Shown here: positions 42,426 through 46,875 of the stretch, one piece after another
Position numbering within the stretch: the first letter of the stretch is position 1
Layout of the letters: the number at the start of each line of letters is the position of its first letter
Notes under the pieces: generated by a model
Seen by the model: only the letters and a program-made list of their open reading frames with translations
What the model was told of the DNA's origin: nothing
Database searches by the model: none
Source: Planctomycetota bacterium
GTDB lineage: Bacteria; Planctomycetota; Phycisphaerae; WQYP01
Direction of reading: 5' to 3'
DNA: 46,875 nucleotides
Assembly: GCA_021805985.1 (NCBI GenBank)
Contig: JAJZDN010000026.1
Span: forward strand, 1-46,875
Position numbers and translations under genes: made by a program

Positions 42426-43125
42426 CTACTAATCTCCATTACAATATAGATCATGCGGCTAGACCCAGCACGGTCACGTTGCTGGCGTAAAATTGAGGTT
42501 GCGATACCCCCCCAGGTCGGAAACGTGTTCGTTTCAGGCCCTTGTGGATTCACCACCCAGTTACCGTTTGTAAGCGCCCAAGCCCCATTGGTCAATGTAT
42601 CAGTGCCGCCCCGGTTGTGCCGCCCCAGTTCCAAGTGGCAGATTCAATGGGTATCGAGATTGCTAAACTGGCCTCCGCTACCCGGGGCGGGGAAATGTGG
42701 AAACAAATTCATCCTTCGCCAGGGATGTGTTTGTATGGACTGATGCTGTGTAGTCTTTTGCTCTGCTTTAGTCCGTTTTATGCTTGCAAAGAGCGCTGGC
42801 AATATCCTCTTTTCCATCCGGCTACTATTTTGCGGGTCCCAAATTCGCTCGGGTTGTGGTAGGCGGTGAACCAACGGGGTTTCCCTGAATGCATACCTGG
42901 ATGTTCCCTGTCGGTTTCCCATCGTGGCTAAGTCGGCCACGCGATTGCCCTCGGGTCGTTTGCTGGAAGCTGGGAAGATAACTTTGCGAATTCCGCTGGC
43001 CTCGGTTGGCTTGCGACTGTAGAATCAGTCCGCCGCGTTGCCGATGGCACAAATCCGGGCATTGGTGGAATCATAATTGTGCGATTCCACCGCATCGGGA
43101 TGCGGGTACTGCGGGACGACTTGGC
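42426..43125. other. Degenerate region without an intact gene
   Basis: These 700 bp contain only short open frames on the minus strand (for example GGTDTLTNGAWALTNGNW near 42550 and FTAYHNPSEFGTRKIVAGW near 42850) interrupted by stops and frame changes. They look like decayed secreted-protein genes. No RNA gene or strong promoter was seen. Confidence 0.5.
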
Positions 43126-44316
43126 ATGAAAATTCTTCATGTGCTTACAGATATGCGTATCGACAGCGGGGCGTTGGCCCTTTCCGTTTGCGGCATGGCC
43201 GAAGCGGTTGCCGCGCGTGAACATGACGTGAGCATTGTCTATTTAAAGCGCGACGGCACGGTCATGCAGCCGCAGGGCGTCCTGGTGAGAGGATTCGCCG
43301 CCGACGGTAAAACAGGCCACATGCCCAGTGTGGCTTTGCGGGCGTATCTGCAGCAGAATGTGCGGCATTTTGATTTGGTTCATATTCATGGCCTGCGGCA
43401 TAGTCCGGCACATTATGCAGCCACCGCCGCCCGGCAGGCTAACCTTTCTTACATTCTGGCACCGCACGGGCAGCTTGAGGCGGGGGCTGAGGCACCCGGC
43501 GGCCGGCTGAAGCAAACAATCAACTGGCTGCTTAGGGATTCGGCCCTGGTTCATCACGCCGCCGCCATTCAGTGCTTGAATATTTCAGAAATTAAACATT
43601 CTTCGGCGCTGGCGCATCTAAAAAACACCATTATCGGCAACGGGATTCCGGCGACGGTTTGTGAGAATCTTCCGGCCCGGGGTTCCTGGCGCAATGAAAT
43701 TCAATCCACGCTGGGCAAACCGAATCGTCCGCTGGCTTTATTTCTGGGAAACATTGAGCCCAAAAGCGGATTGGACCGCCTGCTGCCCCATTGGTCGACC
43801 ATTCTCCGGCAGCAACCGGACCTGATTCTGGTGATTGCGGGAACCGGAGAAAAGCCATACATTGATACCCTTAATGAGTTGATCAAGAAACACAATTTGA
43901 CCGGGCATGTGGTATGGACGGGCGAACTAACCGGTTTGGCCAAATGGCGCACGCTGGTGGATTCGGATGTGTTTATTCTTCCCGCGTATCAGGCGACTTC
44001 ATCGCTGCCGATTATTGAAGCCATGGCAGCAGGTCTGCCTGTGGTGCTCACGCGGGAATGCCATTTTGATGAAGTTGAAGGCCACCAGGCTGGCGTAATT
44101 ATTGAGCATGGCGATATGGCAGCGTTTGTAACGTCTGTTGCGGAACTCCTGGGCAACCAGGAAATTCTCACTTCCATGAGAGAAAACGCTAAAAAATTGG
44201 TGCGGTCTTCATTTACGTGGGAGGTCACCGGCGAAAAGCTGGAACGCCTTTACGAAGCTGTATCATTGCACACCGATATACCCCCTGACTTGCTGCCGCC
44301 AGGGGATCAGCCATAA
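43126..44316 (+). CDS. GT4-family glycosyltransferase
   Basis: The 396-residue GT-B enzyme starts at ATG 43126 (MKILHVLTDM); the frame runs further upstream without start signals. A glycine-poor N-terminal acceptor domain is followed by FLGNIEPKSGLDRLL, VIAGTGEKPYIDTL and the nucleotide-sugar motif FILPAYQATSSLPIIEAMAA with GLPVVLT. It is predicted to transfer a sugar from a nucleotide donor in polysaccharide or glycolipid assembly, but it is not inside a recognisable polysaccharide locus. The EF-G2-like gene follows by 26 bp. Confidence 0.85.
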   Translation: MKILHVLTDMRIDSGALALSVCGMAEAVAAREHDVSIVYLKRDGTVMQPQGVLVRGFAADGKTGHMPSVALRAYLQQNVRHFDLVHIHGLRHSPAHYAATAARQANLSYILAPHGQLEAGAEAPGGRLKQTINWLLRDSALVHHAAAIQCLNISEIKHSSALAHLKNTIIGNGIPATVCENLPARGSWRNEIQSTLGKPNRPLALFLGNIEPKSGLDRLLPHWSTILRQQPDLILVIAGTGEKPYIDTLNELIKKHNLTGHVVWTGELTGLAKWRTLVDSDVFILPAYQATSSLPIIEAMAAGLPVVLTRECHFDEVEGHQAGVIIEHGDMAAFVTSVAELLGNQEILTSMRENAKKLVRSSFTWEVTGEKLERLYEAVSLHTDIPPDLLPPGDQP

Positions 44317-44342
44317 TTAAGCTTTTACATGAGGAGCGGACT

Positions 44343-46409
44343 ATGGGGATCACTGCGAATTTAACAGAGTACCGGCCGGCGGACATCCGGAACATTGTAT
44401 TAATCGGCCACAGCGGCGCGGGAAAAACCACCCTGGCGGAGGCCATTGCACACCGGTGCGGGGTTATTACGCGCATGGGCAGCATTGAGGAAGCCAACAC
44501 CGTCTCTGATTTTGAACCCGAAGCCCGGCGCCATAAACATTCCACAAACTCCACCGTGATGTTCGCCAATTTTGAAAACCGGGAAATTAACCTTATTGAT
44601 ACGCCGGGATATCCAGACTTTATCGGCCACGCCCTGGCAGCCATGCCGGCGGTGGAAACGGCAGTAATTGTGGTTAACGCCCTGCAAGGCGTGGAATACA
44701 ACACGCGGCGGCTTTTTCATGCGGCAGGGGAAATGGGCCTGGCGCGGATGATCGTCGTGAACAAGCTGGATGCGGCCACCGATTTACCCGGCCTGGTGGC
44801 CCAACTGAAAACCACGTTTGGAACACCGTTGCATTGTATTAACCTGCCCTCCGCCGGCGGAAAAGATGTGGTGGACTGCTTCGACCAGGACGCCGGCAGT
44901 ACAGATTTTGGCGATGCGGCCGCCATTCACGCGGAAATGGTCGAAGCGGTGGTGGAAATGGACGACGCACGACTTGAAGAATATCTGGCGGGCAAAAAGG
45001 TTGATCCCGCAGAACTGCGAGGCTGTTTTATTACGGCAATGAATGCCGGCCATGTGATTCCGATTCTGTTTGTCTCCGCGAAACAGGAGGTAGGAATTGA
45101 TGATCTGCTGCATATTCTTGTGGAAGAGGCGCCTTCCCCGGTATCGGGCCGCATGAAGCGGTTGCAACGGCCTGACGCGGAAAATCCCGCGCAGATGGAA
45201 ACGCTGGAAATTCAAAGCGATCCCACCGCCCCCCTGCTGGCCCAGGTGTTCAAAGTCACCACCGACCCGTATGTTGGCAAGCTCTGCATGATGCGGATAT
45301 TGCAGGGCAAACTCGACGCCAATACGGCATTTGTCTATGGCCACGATAAAAAAATGCACCGGGCGGGACATGTGTTAAAAATCGAGGGGCGCGATCATCC
45401 CGAATCTTCCGTGGCGTATGCCGGAGATATTGTTGCCGTCGCCAAGCTCGAGGATCTGCATGTCAATGAAATTGTCCATGCGCCTGCCGCGTTAAACAAC
45501 CTCCACGCCATTATGCCACGCTTTCCCACGCCGATGTTTTCCATGGCTGTGGCGCCAAAATCCCGCGGAGACGAGGCGAAAATTTCTTCAGCGCTTTCCA
45601 AACTCACTGAGGAAGATCCGACCTTTCGCACATCGCATGATCCGCAAACGCATGAGCTGATAATTCACGGCTTAGGCGATCTGCATTTGCGCGTCATGCT
45701 GGAAAAAATGAAAAATCGCTTTAATTTAGATGTTACTGCCGCCCCGCCGCGCATCGCGTACCGGGAAAGCATCACCACCCGGGCCGAGGGGCATTACCGG
45801 CACAAAAAGCAGTCCGGCGGAGCGGGGCAATTTGGTGAAGTATATTTGCGAGTTGAGCCGCTGGAGCATGGCCAAGGGTTTGAATTCGTTAATGAGGTAT
45901 TTGGAGGCGCGATTTCCGGGCCGTTTATTGCATCGGCGGAAAAAGGAGTTCGCGATGCCCTGGAACACGGGCCAATTGGCGGGTATCCGGTACAGGATGT
46001 GCGGGTGATCATTTATGATGGCAAAACCCATCCGGTTGATTCCAAAGACATCGCATTTCGTATTGCCGGGAAATATGCGTTCCTCACGGCCTTGCAAAAA
46101 GCCCGGCCCACGCTGCTGGAACCCATGGTGACATTGGAAGTGGTCGTTCCCGAGTCGCATCTTGGCAGCGCCACCGGTGATCTTAACGGGCGGCGCGGGC
46201 GGGTGAATGCTACTGATTTACTGCCCGGCGGAATGGCGGCGATTCATGCCACCGCTCCGCTTTCAGAGTTGGGGCAGTATGACAACCAATTGCGCAGCGC
46301 CACCAGCGGCCAGGGCAGCTTTTCCATGGAGTTTTCCCATTACGAAACCGTTCCACCGATGATTCAGGCGAAAATATCCGCCCAGTATCAAGCCCCGGTG
46401 GAGGAATAA
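44343..46409 (+). CDS. EF-G2-like translation GTPase
   Basis: The 688-residue protein has the EF-G domain order. G1 is GHSGAGKTTLAEAI (22-35), G3 DTPGYPDF, G4 NKLD, and domain IV contains YRHKKQSGGAGQFGEVYLRV. The G1 loop lacks the Asp of canonical EF-G (GHIDAGKT), and switch I reads TVSDFEPEARRHKHS, both typical of the accessory EF-G2 class rather than the housekeeping factor. Role in translocation or ribosome recycling under special conditions is inferred. GAGGAG lies 8 nt before the ATG. Confidence 0.9.
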   Translation: MGITANLTEYRPADIRNIVLIGHSGAGKTTLAEAIAHRCGVITRMGSIEEANTVSDFEPEARRHKHSTNSTVMFANFENREINLIDTPGYPDFIGHALAAMPAVETAVIVVNALQGVEYNTRRLFHAAGEMGLARMIVVNKLDAATDLPGLVAQLKTTFGTPLHCINLPSAGGKDVVDCFDQDAGSTDFGDAAAIHAEMVEAVVEMDDARLEEYLAGKKVDPAELRGCFITAMNAGHVIPILFVSAKQEVGIDDLLHILVEEAPSPVSGRMKRLQRPDAENPAQMETLEIQSDPTAPLLAQVFKVTTDPYVGKLCMMRILQGKLDANTAFVYGHDKKMHRAGHVLKIEGRDHPESSVAYAGDIVAVAKLEDLHVNEIVHAPAALNNLHAIMPRFPTPMFSMAVAPKSRGDEAKISSALSKLTEEDPTFRTSHDPQTHELIIHGLGDLHLRVMLEKMKNRFNLDVTAAPPRIAYRESITTRAEGHYRHKKQSGGAGQFGEVYLRVEPLEHGQGFEFVNEVFGGAISGPFIASAEKGVRDALEHGPIGGYPVQDVRVIIYDGKTHPVDSKDIAFRIAGKYAFLTALQKARPTLLEPMVTLEVVVPESHLGSATGDLNGRRGRVNATDLLPGGMAAIHATAPLSELGQYDNQLRSATSGQGSFSMEFSHYETVPPMIQAKISAQYQAPVEE

Positions 46410-46414
46410 AAAAA

Positions 46415-46443
46415 CCGGTGGTTGTGTGGGAGACAACCACCGG
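46415..46443. terminator. Hairpin terminator after the EF-G2-like gene
   Basis: CCGGTGGTTGT and ACAACCACCGG form a perfect 11-bp stem with a 7-nt loop, six bases after the stop codon. The A-run on its left becomes a U-tract on the minus strand, so it should stop minus-strand transcripts best; it may work in both directions. Confidence 0.65.
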
Positions 46444-46829
46444 CGTTCGTGGGGGAGAAGGAAGGAACTTTGCCGCGGGAAGCCGTGGGAAGCTTCACCG
46501 TGACAATGACTATACGCAGGGTTCTTCCGACCGGTTCAAAATAATTATTTTTTTCTTGGGAAGTCGGAAATATCCATAATGGCGAAAGTTGCATTTGCGT
46601 CGCCCTACTTCATGCGTTCAATGATGGCCGCGGATAGGCAGTGCTTTTGCTCTCATGATCAGGTACGGGATGGCCGGTTCAGGAATAGCGAAAAAGCTAT
46701 TTTTGGAGCGATTCAGATTCAAGCGCCCCATCCGTTGGGTTGCGGCAATCACAAGATGTTTTCTGGTTTGTAAAGCCCGATTTTCTATTTTTTTGCTTCA
46801 TAGTGTTACTCCATAAGAAGCTGACGTTT
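46444..46829. other. Intergenic region, one tiny possible ORF
   Basis: Nothing strong was found. On the minus strand a 34-codon frame (46697-46801, MKQKNRKSGF start) has GGAG 7 nt upstream, but its composition is not convincing. Confidence 0.3.
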
Positions 46830-46875
46830 TTAAGTCGCTGTCGCGGTGGCCTTCGTGGCCGGGGCGGGGGCCATC
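46830..46875 (-). CDS. Possible C-terminal end of a minus-strand gene
   Basis: From the window edge a minus-strand frame reads APAPATKATATAT and stops at 46830-46832. Ala/Pro/Thr/Lys-rich ends are common on histone-like or secreted proteins. Too short to identify. Confidence 0.28.
   Translation of the reverse strand, partial: MAPAPATKATATAT

Noticed and set aside
46579-46773. 64-codon plus-strand frame after the EF-G2-like gene
   Set aside because: No ribosome-binding site, no recognisable domain and a composition typical of non-coding DNA.

Overview
The window (46,875 bp, G+C-rich) looks like a chromosomal segment of a Planctomycetota bacterium, most likely Phycisphaerae-like. This is inferred from gene content: PEP-CTERM surface proteins, a large secreted glycoside-hydrolase set, a MoxR/DUF58 pair, an EF-G2-type elongation factor, and many lipoproteins and secreted proteins of unknown function. 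No rRNA, tRNA or CRISPR array was recognised.

Region 1 (1-9,870) is a glycan-degradation cluster. Four enzymes run on the minus strand: an alpha-L-fucosidase (GH29), a Tat-exported NPCBM-GH27 alpha-galactosidase, a sialate O-acetylesterase-type SGNH esterase and a GH27 enzyme. A second, paralogous GH27 is divergent on the plus strand. A truncated secreted beta-rich protein lies at the left edge beside what may be the 3' end of another gene. Several promoters of this cluster carry near-consensus -35/-10 boxes and a shared palindromic operator-like motif around AACAAGTANTTGTTC. They look like one locally encoded regulon whose regulator is not in the window.

Region 2 (9,900-21,250) holds cell-envelope and signalling genes: a parvulin-like lipoprotein, a metallophosphoesterase, a Ser/Thr protein kinase, an amidase-fold protein that has lost its zinc ligands, a membrane protein, fmt, a proline-rich membrane protein, a DUF58/MoxR pair, a TPR lipoprotein and a 72-residue lipoprotein. 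Region 3 (21,500-29,700) holds a PEP-CTERM protein, purE-purK, groEL-groES (convergent with purK across a strong terminator), a degenerate receiver-domain protein and an MltA-type lytic transglycosylase. Region 4 (30,230-35,550) is a self-contained multidrug efflux operon: a TetR regulator with a palindrome over its own -35 box, then an HlyD/EmrA-type fusion protein, an EmrB-type MFS pump and a TolC-type outer-membrane lipoprotein. Region 5 (35,900-43,125) is loose accessory DNA: two SAM methyltransferases, secreted proteins of unknown function (two are tandem paralogs) and three remnants of a larger surface protein, each lying immediately before an intact gene on the same strand. Region 6 (43,126-46,409) has a GT4 glycosyltransferase and an EF-G2-like GTPase.

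A striking non-coding feature is a dispersed family of short-period repeats (7-bp units of the type AGTTAGG/AGTTAGA with a conserved flanking hairpin) in several intergenic gaps, one copy being enclosed by a perfect 31-bp inverted repeat. A 47-bp palindromic MITE-like element flanked by CTA follows the plus-strand GH27 gene, and a half copy lies 20 kb away.
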